A stretch of 36,085 bases of DNA from Anaerolineae bacterium (GTDB taxonomy: Bacteria > Desulfobacterota > Desulfobacteria > Desulfobacterales > ETH-SRB1): contig DATKWZ010000040.1 of the NCBI GenBank assembly GCA_035529315.1, forward strand, positions 1 to 36,085. Reading direction: 5' to 3'. This document shows positions 1-7,769 of this stretch, in pieces. Within the stretch, counting starts at the first letter, position 1. Every line of letters starts with the position of its first letter. The notes under the pieces were generated by a model that was not told the DNA's origin, ran no database searches, and worked only from the letters and a program-made list of their open reading frames with translations. Made by a program: the position numbers and the translations under genes.

Positions 1-1517
1 CCGTAATCACCGCCCGGTCCACCATAGTTGCCACCCGGACCATAGTCGCCCGGTCCTCCACTATAGTTGCCGCCTGGACCATAGTCGCCCGGTCCTCCTG
101 GGCCATAATCGCCGGGACCTCCTGGACCATAGTCACCACGTGGTCCACCACCCGGCCCATAATCACCCGGTCCACCGGGGCCATAATCGCCGGGACCTCC
201 CGGGCCATAATCACCACGTGGTCCACCTGCTACATAATCTCCCTTTGGAGGTTCACCCGGGCCACCCGGGCCACCTGGACCTCCTGGTCCGTAATTACCC
301 CGACCATCTTCGGGGCCGGAATTATCCATAGGCCCATAGTTGCCGCGCCTGTTATCTCCAGGTCCGTTGTCTCCACGTCTGTCGTCGCCCGGGCCGTATT
401 CACCGCGCCTGTCGTCGCCCGGGCCTTGATCTCCGCGTCTGTCGTCGCCTGGGCCTCGTCGATCTCCGCGTCTGTCATCGCCTGGTCCGTAATTATCTCC
501 TGGGCCATCATCGTCACCACGTCTGTCGTCGCCTGGGCCTCGATCTCCGCGTCTACGATCTCTACCAGGCTCATTATCATCTACGCGATTGTCATCACCT
601 GATCTATCGTCGGCTCGTGCATGACGATTCCTGCTGCGGTCACCTTCATCATTATCACCGCGCTTATCATTATCTCCACGTTTATCACCGCCTTGATCAT
701 TGTCTCCCGGTTCCTTATTACCTTGCTTGTCATCACCAGGGCCTTTATCTTCCGATTTATCATCCCCTGACTTTTGGTCTTTTTCTTCGTCTTTTCCCGG
801 CTCCTTGTCTTTTGCCTTGCCATCCTGCTTATTATCGTCTGCTCCTTCACCTGCCTTTTTATCATCATCTTTGTTCTCATCTTCCTTGACGTTCGTATCA
901 GCCGAGTGGCTGGCAATCTCTTCAACTGTAGCCATCCTTACTAAGGGCGGAAGATCAGGTTTAATAACCATCATTGCCTGACCTGTATTGATGTTCATCA
1001 CTTGATCAGGTTTATTCTTGCTGTAACCATACCCATTACCCTCTTTGAATACAAAGTTGGTTATACCCTTCTGATAGGTGCTAAAAAAATCGGTCCCTCT
1101 AACGCCACAAACAGCAGTGGGAGTATGAACCTCATGTTTACCCTTTTTCTTGATACCGAAAAAACCGCCGCTTTTCTTTACCACATTTTCTATTTTACCT
1201 CTAAAGAGGTTAAAAATTTCACTCTTGTGGTCTTTTTCCGTAATGTATTCGTCAATTCCAACTCGACTTTCCTGGGCGATACGAAGGATTCCACCATCTA
1301 CAAAAATAACTTCCGCCTTTGATTTACTCTTAACACGAATAATATCACCTTCACCTACATCATCCCCTGTTTTGACAGGCCTGGCCGATCCACCAAGGCT
1401 GGTGATATCAACTCTGCCTTCAACTTTACTGAACTGGCCCACTGTTTTTGCATGAGCCGATAAACAAAAAGGGCTCAAAAGAAATAGAAGAATCATAAAA
1501 AAGACTGTGCGTTTCAT
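1..1517 (-). CDS. Exported FecR-domain protein with long low-complexity tail (partial, cut at left edge)
   Basis: The frame is open from an ATG at 1517 to the window edge, 505 codons without a stop, so the C-terminus is missing. AGAAGGTG upstream of the ATG is a good ribosome-binding site. Residues 1-23 form a signal peptide ending in SAHA. Residues about 25-185 are a FecR-type domain; TPTAVCGVRGTDF near 132-144 is the typical signature (TPxAxxGVRGTxF). From about 210 the protein becomes low complexity in three zones: K/D/E-rich, then repeated RRGDxGPGDD-like units, then glycine/proline/tyrosine repeats such as GPGGPGDYGP. It lies 283 nt downstream of a TPR/beta-barrel gene in the same direction. 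FecR domains outside iron signalling are common in cell-surface proteins of environmental bacteria. A surface or matrix role is inference; an assembly artefact in the repeats is possible. Confidence 0.85.
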   Translation of the reverse strand, partial: MKRTVFFMILLFLLSPFCLSAHAKTVGQFSKVEGRVDITSLGGSARPVKTGDDVGEGDIIRVKSKSKAEVIFVDGGILRIAQESRVGIDEYITEKDHKSEIFNLFRGKIENVVKKSGGFFGIKKKGKHEVHTPTAVCGVRGTDFFSTYQKGITNFVFKEGNGYGYSKNKPDQVMNINTGQAMMVIKPDLPPLVRMATVEEIASHSADTNVKEDENKDDDKKAGEGADDNKQDGKAKDKEPGKDEEKDQKSGDDKSEDKGPGDDKQGNKEPGDNDQGGDKRGDNDKRGDNDEGDRSRNRHARADDRSGDDNRVDDNEPGRDRRRGDRGPGDDRRGDDDGPGDNYGPGDDRRGDRRGPGDDRRGDQGPGDDRRGEYGPGDDRRGDNGPGDNRRGNYGPMDNSGPEDGRGNYGPGGPGGPGGPGEPPKGDYVAGGPRGDYGPGGPGDYGPGGPGDYGPGGGPRGDYGPGGPGDYGPGGPGDYGPGGNYSGGPGDYGPGGNYGGPGGDY

Positions 1518-1800
1518 ATTAACACCTTCTTATAGTTGTTAAGATAATGATATTTTTTATAGTTTTAGTTAAAGAAAAGCAATTAATATGCCACATATGG
1601 TTTTGAGGCCTTTGGATTTTGTTATAAAGACATGTATGATTCTTTAATTACAGGTGGTTATGCATAGCAGCTTTTAAAATCGGCTGAAATTTTATCTTTT
1701 TGACCCTGAAAATAAAACCAGCAATTTTAACCAATGGTATGTTGTTTTCACCATTGAAACCTATTTTATTTTTTTGGAAGAAAGGAGCTAAAGCTTTAGA

Positions 1801-3336
1801 TCAATACCTGTACTCCAAACCCGCACTATATAGTCCTTGTTCGTATTCGTAATAACCTATGTTTGAGTCAACACGGGTTTTTGTAAACTGTGTTATCAGG
1901 CTTGTGTTCTTCATGAATTCCCAGGTAAGTCCCAGGGAGCCTGTATAAGTTTCATCCTCTCTTTGATTATTATCCAAAAGTATGTGGTTGTTTTTGTAAT
2001 CCTGCAGAAACACCTGGCTGCTGAGTTGTAATTTAACCTTATCAAACAAGGGGATTACAACGTTGGCCGAGAACTTGTGCCCCTTGTTATCCCACCATAC
2101 CCCGTCTGTATCTTCAAAGATATATTCATATTTGAGATTTAAAAATGTGCCCTTGAGCATACATATCCAGCTTATATATGCATTATACCCTGTTGAATCC
2201 TTGTCTTCTTCCTCGCGGCTCGGTGGTTGAAAATATTCTTTTCGGCTGTAACCGCCAAAAAGCTCCAGCATCTGGTTTTGAGCCAAAGCCATTCGCAACA
2301 TCGGGCCGACACTCAAAGAATCAGAGTATTCCTTCTGACTTGGGTCCCTTAGCATTGAGTAGCTGTAAGTTGTCGCCAGATTTAATGTAAACCTCCCGAA
2401 ATTATAACCAGGGACAATACTGATGCTGTTGCTTATAGTATCACGCGTGGTGGAAAACTTATCATGGAAACTGCCTGACAGAGCATACTGAGCGGTAAAG
2501 AGCCAGGGGCTCTTAATTGCGGGCGTGTAATTTATCCGAAGTGATGGAGATGTAAAATAGACCTCCTCGTTCATGCTGCCCGATGTATACTCATGATCGT
2601 TTGGATTGGACAATAGATTGTTGTTGTAATTTCCCGAAACCCCCAATGTTATACGAAACGGTCTTTCAAGCGCTATCCTTTGTTCCACCATATCCTGGTA
2701 TTGGCGGGCAAATGTTGCCATATCAGTTTCAGGATCCTGTATGATTGCAGCCTGAAAGAGTTCCTTTGCCTTTTTAAGTTGTTTTAACTTCATGTAACAA
2801 AGGGCAACCTGAAAATCTACTGCCTGTGCAAGAGATTTATCCAGGGATTTGGCTTTTTCAAATGCCTCAATAGCCTTTAAGTAACTGCCCTCCTTAACAA
2901 GGAGCTGTGCTTTCAGAAAAGCTATTTTAGTCTCAAATATTTTTTCTTCCTCGGCCACTCCTATCCATTTCTTTGCCTCTTCGAATTTTCCAAGTTGAAT
3001 TGCAAGATCTATAAGTTCAACCAGGGCTTCCTTAATTTGGGGCTTAAGGGTCACGGCATCTCTAAAGTTTTCCAGGGCTTTTGAATAATTCATCATCTGC
3101 TTGTATGTAAGCCCTAAAAAGAAAGCAGCAGGAGAGGAGCCTGGATCTTGGATGCGTGCCTTTGTCAAGATTTCGAAGGCCTCTTCATAGTTTTCCTCCT
3201 TATACTGTTTAATACCCTCCTTGAGCAAAGAGGGTTCTTGAGAGAAAGCTTGAGAGAAAGAAAGGAGCATAAAGGTTAAAAATGAAATAAATATACAGAA
3301 GTAGAGCAACACAGGTTTTCTTTTAGTAGTTTTCAA
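1801..3336 (-). CDS. TPR protein with C-terminal outer-membrane beta-barrel
   Basis: 511 aa, read from a TTG at 3336 with GGGGTG upstream; no better ATG precedes the signal peptide. Residues about 8-32 are a hydrophobic signal peptide. Residues about 35-215 hold four to five TPR-like helical pairs (repeated A/G/Y/F spacing, for example YKEENYEEAFEIL and YSKALENFRDAV). From about 225 the sequence changes to alternating polar/aromatic strands and ends in LYSAGLEYRY, typical of an outer-membrane barrel with an aromatic C-terminus. This layout (export signal, TPR, barrel of about 280 residues) resembles Slam (surface lipoprotein assembly modifier, type XI secretion) and similar exporters, although I cannot confirm the family. 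It directly precedes the FecR-repeat gene, so that protein is a plausible client. Confidence 0.75.
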   Translation of the reverse strand: MKTTKRKPVLLYFCIFISFLTFMLLSFSQAFSQEPSLLKEGIKQYKEENYEEAFEILTKARIQDPGSSPAAFFLGLTYKQMMNYSKALENFRDAVTLKPQIKEALVELIDLAIQLGKFEEAKKWIGVAEEEKIFETKIAFLKAQLLVKEGSYLKAIEAFEKAKSLDKSLAQAVDFQVALCYMKLKQLKKAKELFQAAIIQDPETDMATFARQYQDMVEQRIALERPFRITLGVSGNYNNNLLSNPNDHEYTSGSMNEEVYFTSPSLRINYTPAIKSPWLFTAQYALSGSFHDKFSTTRDTISNSISIVPGYNFGRFTLNLATTYSYSMLRDPSQKEYSDSLSVGPMLRMALAQNQMLELFGGYSRKEYFQPPSREEEDKDSTGYNAYISWICMLKGTFLNLKYEYIFEDTDGVWWDNKGHKFSANVVIPLFDKVKLQLSSQVFLQDYKNNHILLDNNQREDETYTGSLGLTWEFMKNTSLITQFTKTRVDSNIGYYEYEQGLYSAGLEYRY

Positions 3337-3493
3337 AATTCAACACCCCATTTAAAAGAAGTTCATTTTTTAGATAAGGTAAATACAGGCAAAAGCAATA
3401 TATGGGAATTTGCTTTTTGGGTAAGCAAATATGTCAAAAATATAGTTATATGTCAAGGCAACAATGGACGCGAGGGGCAAGGATTCCTGCGAT

Positions 3494-3512
3494 CCTGACA
3501 CCTAACACTTAA
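3494..3512. repeat. Heptad repeat at the uvrB stop codon
   Basis: A short array of the GTGTTAG/GTGTTAA type. In the sense of uvrB it reads TTAAGTGTTAGGTGTCAGG, and the uvrB TAA stop (3509-3511) is its first unit. Same family as the arrays at 5506, 7181, 7681, 10091 and 14939, but in the opposite orientation relative to the gene. Confidence 0.75.
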
Positions 3513-5497
3513 TACAGCGATATCCTTTTAAGAGCCCTTATCTGATCGCGAAGCTCTCCCGCCCTTTCAAATTCAAGCTCTTTTGCGGCCTGCGTCATTT
3601 CTTTTTCAAGGGATTTAATAATATCGTCGATATTGTCCAGGGACTCATATGCGGCAATAGCTTCAGCAACCTTGTCTGTGGATGTATCTTTAGAACCATA
3701 TGATGAAAAAAAGACAGGCATAATATCTTTTTTGATGGTTGTTGGAATAATATTATTCTTTTTGTTGAAAGCCTCCTGAATTTTTCTGCGCCGGTTTGTC
3801 TCATCTATTGCCTGTTTCATAGACTTTGTTATATGATCGGCATACATTATTATCCTGCCGCCGACATTTCTGGAAGCCCTGCCGCATGTTTGAATAAGAG
3901 ACCTTGCTGAACGTAAAAAACCCTCCTTGTCGGCATCCAGTATAGCTACAAGTGTAACCTCCGGTATGTCAAGCCCTTCGCGAAGAAGATTTATCCCGAC
4001 AAGAACATCAAATTTGCCGGTTCTGAGATCCCTTATAATATCGACCCGTTCCAATGTCTTTATGTCTGCATGAAGATAGCGAACTCTTATGCCAAGATCC
4101 TGATAGTATTCTGTAAGATCTTCAGCCATGCGCTTTGTCAAGGTAGTAACCAGGACCCTTTCATTCCTTTTACAGCATAACTGAATCTCTTCAAAAAGAT
4201 CGTCAACCTGATGCTGTGCTTTTCTTACATCAATTTGAGGATCAAGAAGGCCTGTGGGCCTTACGATCTGCTCGGCTACGGCCCCTTTTGCCTTATCAAG
4301 TTCGTATTCAGCAGGGGTCGCGGATGTATAAAGAACCTGTGATGTTTTTGATTCAAACTCCTCAAACTTAAGGGGCCGGTTATCAAGAGCAGATGGGAGC
4401 CTGAACCCGTATTCTACAAGGGTGGTCTTGCGGGATCTGTCACCATTATACATGGCGCGAATCTGTGGCACGGCAATATGACTTTCATCAATGCATACTA
4501 ATAAATCGTCGGGAAAATAATCAAAAAGGGTCGGCGGCGGTTCACCTGGACCTCTTCCGGTTAAATGCCTGGAATAATTCTCAATACCGTTGCAGTAGCC
4601 TAATTCAAGCATCATCTCAAGATCAAAATTTGTTCTCTCTTCAATACGCTGAGCCTCTATCAGTTTATTTTCGTTTCTAAAATAATCGATCCTTTCCTTT
4701 AACTCATTGCGAATGCTTTTTATCGCTCTTTTAAGTGTTTGCTTATCAGCCACATGATGGCTGGCAGGAAATATTCTAATTTTTTCCAAACGATCTGTAA
4801 CATGCCCTCTTAAAGTGTCAAATGTTGAAATAGTCTCCACCTGATCTCCGAAAAAATCGATACGAACAGCGCTCTCCTCTTCATAGGAAGGAAATATCTC
4901 AACCCTGTCCCCCCTTACCCTGAAAACCCCCCTGTGAAAATCAATATCGTTTCGTTCATATTGCATGGCAACAAGCCTGGACAGAAGCTTATTTCGAACA
5001 AGCTCCATGCCGGTTTCCATGTCAACACTCATAGAGAGATAGTCTTCAGGCGCGCCAAGTCCGAATATGCATGATACGCTTGCAACAACAATAACATCCC
5101 TGCGTGAAAGCACGGATCTGGTCGCGCTATGGCGCAATTTGTCTATCATTTCGTTGATAGAGGAATCTTTTTGTATGTAGGTATCGCTGGCAGGGATGTA
5201 GGCTTCAGGCTGATAATAGTCATAGTAGCTTACAAAATATTCGACACTGTTTTCAGGAAAGAGTGATTTGAACTCACTATAAAGCTGGGCGGCAAGGGTC
5301 TTGTTGGGCGCCAGCACAAGGGTCGGCCTTTGAAGTGTTTTAATAATATTTGCCACGGCAAATGTTTTGCCCGACCCTGTGACCCCCAGAAGCACATGGT
5401 GTTTGTTGCCGGACAAGATACTATTGCTTAATAATTCAATTGCCTTTGGCTGGTCTCCCTTTGGTGTGAAATCTGATATAAGGTTAAAGGATGACAT
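3509..5497 (-). CDS. uvrB: UvrABC excinuclease subunit B
   Basis: 662 aa, the normal length for UvrB. It is the damage-verifying helicase-like subunit of nucleotide excision repair: it is loaded by UvrA, then recruits UvrC. Walker A GVTGSGKT is at residues 38-45. The DNA-inserting beta-hairpin [12 protein letters not shown] is at 91-102. The Walker B-like CIDESH follows in the middle of the protein. The helicase C-terminal motifs include [10 protein letters not shown] and QTCGRASRN. The final 40 residues carry the UVR coiled coil ([17 protein letters not shown]) that contacts UvrC. No Shine-Dalgarno sequence is visible before the ATG; the position is occupied by a heptad array starting 8 nt upstream. 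No uvrA or uvrC is in the window. Nothing suggests loss of function. Confidence 0.98.
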   Translation of the reverse strand: MSSFNLISDFTPKGDQPKAIELLSNSILSGNKHHVLLGVTGSGKTFAVANIIKTLQRPTLVLAPNKTLAAQLYSEFKSLFPENSVEYFVSYYDYYQPEAYIPASDTYIQKDSSINEMIDKLRHSATRSVLSRRDVIVVASVSCIFGLGAPEDYLSMSVDMETGMELVRNKLLSRLVAMQYERNDIDFHRGVFRVRGDRVEIFPSYEEESAVRIDFFGDQVETISTFDTLRGHVTDRLEKIRIFPASHHVADKQTLKRAIKSIRNELKERIDYFRNENKLIEAQRIEERTNFDLEMMLELGYCNGIENYSRHLTGRGPGEPPPTLFDYFPDDLLVCIDESHIAVPQIRAMYNGDRSRKTTLVEYGFRLPSALDNRPLKFEEFESKTSQVLYTSATPAEYELDKAKGAVAEQIVRPTGLLDPQIDVRKAQHQVDDLFEEIQLCCKRNERVLVTTLTKRMAEDLTEYYQDLGIRVRYLHADIKTLERVDIIRDLRTGKFDVLVGINLLREGLDIPEVTLVAILDADKEGFLRSARSLIQTCGRASRNVGGRIIMYADHITKSMKQAIDETNRRRKIQEAFNKKNNIIPTTIKKDIMPVFFSSYGSKDTSTDKVAEAIAAYESLDNIDDIIKSLEKEMTQAAKELEFERAGELRDQIRALKRISLY

Positions 5498-5730
5498 AAT
5501 AAAAAGTGTGTTAGGTGTTAAGTGTTAGGTGTTAGGTTAAGTGTTAAGTTTCAGGTGTTAAGAATCTGAATAACGAATATCGAACAAGGAATTTCGAATG
5601 ATGAAGTATTTAAACACTTCGACATTCTGCGGTTCCTTGTTCTGCGGTTCTGCGGTTTTCTGTTTCTATTTATTTTACCACGAAGATCACGAAGGGAAGG
5701 CACTTTAGCTCACTTAAGGCACTTATAACT
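5498..5730. repeat. Repeat-filled spacer between cysS and uvrB
   Basis: Almost the whole spacer is repeats. Positions 5506-5562 are a GTGTTAG/GTGTTAA heptad array (about eight degenerate units) abutting the uvrB start. It is followed by a GAATATCGAACAAGGAATTT-type text repeat and TTCTGCGG units (about 5572-5660), a CACGAAGAT-type array (about 5678-5700) and a GGCACTTTAGCTCACTTAAG element (5700-5727) that recurs in related form near 15486-15511. I see no gene or clear promoter. Confidence 0.75.
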
Positions 5731-7176
5731 TCAACTCTTTATCTTCCAGACAGTGCCCTCGGGGCTATCTTCAATAATTATATTTATTTCTTCAAGCTGT
5801 TTTCTGATTTGATCGGCCATGGCCCAGTTTTTTGCCTTTCTGGCCTCAATCCGCTCCTTTATCATCTTGTCAATTATTTCAGAATCGATCGATTTTTTTT
5901 CAAGTCCTGTGGATCTTTTTTTTGCAGAATAGTCTTCAGGTGATTCATTAAGTATGCCGAGGATTGCGCCCATTTTTAGAATATCCGTCCGGCCCGAGTC
6001 TATTTTATCTTCAGCGTCTTGAGAAAAGCTGTTTTTATTTTCATCCAGCAGGCGGTTCATGCCGCGAACAACTTCAAAAAGCGTGGCTATTCCAAGGGCG
6101 GTATTAAAATCATCATCCATGGCTTTACAGAATTGCCCCCAAAACACAGTGACATCTTTGGTTTTATCTTTGCCTGATGCAGACCCGAATTGTTTCTCAA
6201 TACGCTCAAGCAGCGCATAGATTTTATCAAGACCGGCAACAGCTTCATCCATTGCCTTGTCTGTAAAGTCAACAGGGCTGCGATAATGCTTGGAAAGAAG
6301 AAAAAGCCGCAATGCTTCAGGGTGATAATGCTTTATTATTTCCTTTAGTATAATAAAGTTCCCGAGCGATTTCGACATTTTTTCCTGATTAATATTTACA
6401 AAACCATTATGAATCCAGTATCTGACAAAAGTTTTTCCAAATGCAGCCTCTGACTGGGCTATTTCATTTTCATGATGCGGAAAAATAAGATCTTTTCCTC
6501 CACCATGAATATCAAAGGTTTCCCCTAAATATTCGGCGCTCATGGCCGAACATTCAATGTGCCATCCGGGCCTGCCCTCGCCCCACGGGCTATCCCAGAC
6601 CGGTTCTCCGGGCTTTGACGATTTCCATAAAGCAAAATCAAAAGGATTTCGTTTCCTTTTGTCAATATCCACCCTTGCGCCTGCCTCCATATCCTTCAGC
6701 CTGCGCCCGGAAAGTTTTCCATAGTCTTTAAACAACTCAACCGCATAATAGACATCATTGTCTATCCTGTATGCAAAGCCTTTCTCAATCAATATTTCAA
6801 TAACCTTTATTATCCTGTCAATATGCTCCGTGGCTCTTGGCTCAACAGTGGGCTTTTCAACATTCAGAGCTTGCATATCATCATGGAATTCACCGATATA
6901 TTTTTCGGCAAGTGCTAATGGAGCAATACCTAACTGATTGGCCCTGTTGATTATCTTGTCATCAATATCGGTAAAATTTCTTACATAGATTACATTATAG
7001 CCTTTTTCTTTAAAATAGCGGGCTATAACATCAAAGGTAACAACAGACCTGGCATGTCCTATGTGACAGGAATCATAAACAGTAGGGCCGCAAACATACA
7101 TACTTACCCTTCCCTCTTCGAGAGGTTCAAACAGCTCCTTTTTTCTTTTTAATGTATTGTAAATATGAAGAGTCAT
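5731..7176 (-). CDS. cysS: Cysteinyl-tRNA synthetase
   Basis: 481 aa class I aminoacyl-tRNA synthetase that charges tRNA-Cys. The HIGH motif is CHIGH at residues 37-41. The KMSKS motif (EKMSKSLGN) is near 264-272. Zinc ligands can be placed at Cys29 (YVCGPTVYDS), the Cys of WHIECSAMS (about 209), and the His/Glu of HHENEIAQ (about 233). The C-terminal helical anticodon region ends in a short strand segment, as usual. Upstream, ispF ends 29 nt before the ATG and the gap is almost entirely a heptad repeat array, with no Shine-Dalgarno sequence. The ispF-cysS order is common in bacteria. Confidence 0.98.
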   Translation of the reverse strand: MTLHIYNTLKRKKELFEPLEEGRVSMYVCGPTVYDSCHIGHARSVVTFDVIARYFKEKGYNVIYVRNFTDIDDKIINRANQLGIAPLALAEKYIGEFHDDMQALNVEKPTVEPRATEHIDRIIKVIEILIEKGFAYRIDNDVYYAVELFKDYGKLSGRRLKDMEAGARVDIDKRKRNPFDFALWKSSKPGEPVWDSPWGEGRPGWHIECSAMSAEYLGETFDIHGGGKDLIFPHHENEIAQSEAAFGKTFVRYWIHNGFVNINQEKMSKSLGNFIILKEIIKHYHPEALRLFLLSKHYRSPVDFTDKAMDEAVAGLDKIYALLERIEKQFGSASGKDKTKDVTVFWGQFCKAMDDDFNTALGIATLFEVVRGMNRLLDENKNSFSQDAEDKIDSGRTDILKMGAILGILNESPEDYSAKKRSTGLEKKSIDSEIIDKMIKERIEARKAKNWAMADQIRKQLEEINIIIEDSPEGTVWKIKS

Positions 7177-7180
7177 ATAA

Positions 7181-7210
7181 GGTGTTAGGTGTTAGGTGTT
7201 AGGTGTTAAG
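7181..7210. repeat. Heptad array filling the ispF-cysS junction
   Basis: Four GGTGTTA units. In the gene sense (minus strand) this is a run of AACACCT units that begins inside the ispF stop codon (TAA at 7206-7208) and ends 4 nt before the cysS ATG (7176). The repeat therefore supplies the stop of one gene and takes the ribosome-binding position of the next. Confidence 0.85.
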
Positions 7211-7679
7211 TTTCGATTAGCAGCACAATACACATTGCGGCTATCCCTTCTCCCTTTCCAATAATTCCAAGGCCCTCAGTGGTAGTGGCTTTAATATTGA
7301 CCTGGCTTGGCTTAATTTCCATTGTTTGCGCAATATTTTTCTGCATTTCTTCTCTATACGGCGAAATTTTCGGAGCCTGGGCAAAAACAACTGAATCAAT
7401 ATTTTTTACTGTAAAGCCCTTTTGCTTAACCATTTCACAGGTTTTAACAAGGAGTTTTATGCTGCTTATATCTTTAAACTGCTTATCTGTATCAGGAAAA
7501 TATATGCCGATATCGCCCAAGCCTGCCGCACCTAAAAGCGCATCGCACAATGCGTGAACAAGTACATCTGCATCTGAATGCCCGAGAAGGCCTTTTTCAA
7601 ATGGAATCGCAACCCCGCCGATAATCAGCTGACGTCCACGTACTAATCTGTGAATATCATATCCAATGCCTGTGCGCAT
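7206..7679 (-). CDS. ispF: 2-C-methyl-D-erythritol 2,4-cyclodiphosphate synthase
   Basis: 157 aa, the usual IspF size. It catalyses the cyclisation step of the non-mevalonate (MEP) isoprenoid pathway and normally works as a trimer. The N-terminal signature GYDIHRL places the metal ligands Asp8 and His10, and LLGHSDADVLVHALCDALLG supplies His42. The C-terminal segment NIKATTTEGLGIIGKGEGIA matches the conserved nucleotide-contacting end. No ispD is adjacent, so this is the stand-alone form. The ATG has no Shine-Dalgarno sequence; a heptad repeat starts one base upstream. Confidence 0.97.
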   Translation of the reverse strand: MRTGIGYDIHRLVRGRQLIIGGVAIPFEKGLLGHSDADVLVHALCDALLGAAGLGDIGIYFPDTDKQFKDISSIKLLVKTCEMVKQKGFTVKNIDSVVFAQAPKISPYREEMQKNIAQTMEIKPSQVNIKATTTEGLGIIGKGEGIAAMCIVLLIET

Positions 7680-7680
7680 A

Positions 7681-7727
7681 GTGTCAGGTGTTAAGTATAA
7701 TTTTGAGTTTTGAATTTTGAATGAAGG
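7681..7727. repeat. Heptad array and TTCAAAATT-type repeat before ispF
   Basis: Positions 7681-7695 hold two GTGTTAA-type units directly upstream of the ispF ATG (7679). Positions about 7702-7727 hold a TTTTGAATTTTGAATG repeat related to the TTCAAAATT arrays at 23670-23755 and 31687-31711. Confidence 0.65.
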
Positions 7728-7769
7728 AAAAACAGCCTTCAGCCTAACAAGCTAATTCCCTGTTTCATA

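Noticed and set aside
140..981. Several reading frames opposite or out of frame with the FecR gene, rich in His/Pro/Leu or Met/Thr
   Set aside because: They arise from the high-GC repeats of the FecR tail read in other frames. The FecR frame has a signal peptide, a domain and a ribosome-binding site.
1732..1756. Hairpin CAATGGT/ACCATTG between the TPR-barrel and FecR genes as terminator or riboswitch
   Set aside because: A 7-bp AT-rich stem with no T-run and no recognisable riboswitch core; the palindrome CTAAAGCTTTAG at 1788-1799 is also too short to interpret.
5506..5562. CRISPR array
   Set aside because: Considered because of regular repeats, but the units are 7 nt, degenerate and contiguous, with no unique spacers; no cas gene is present anywhere.
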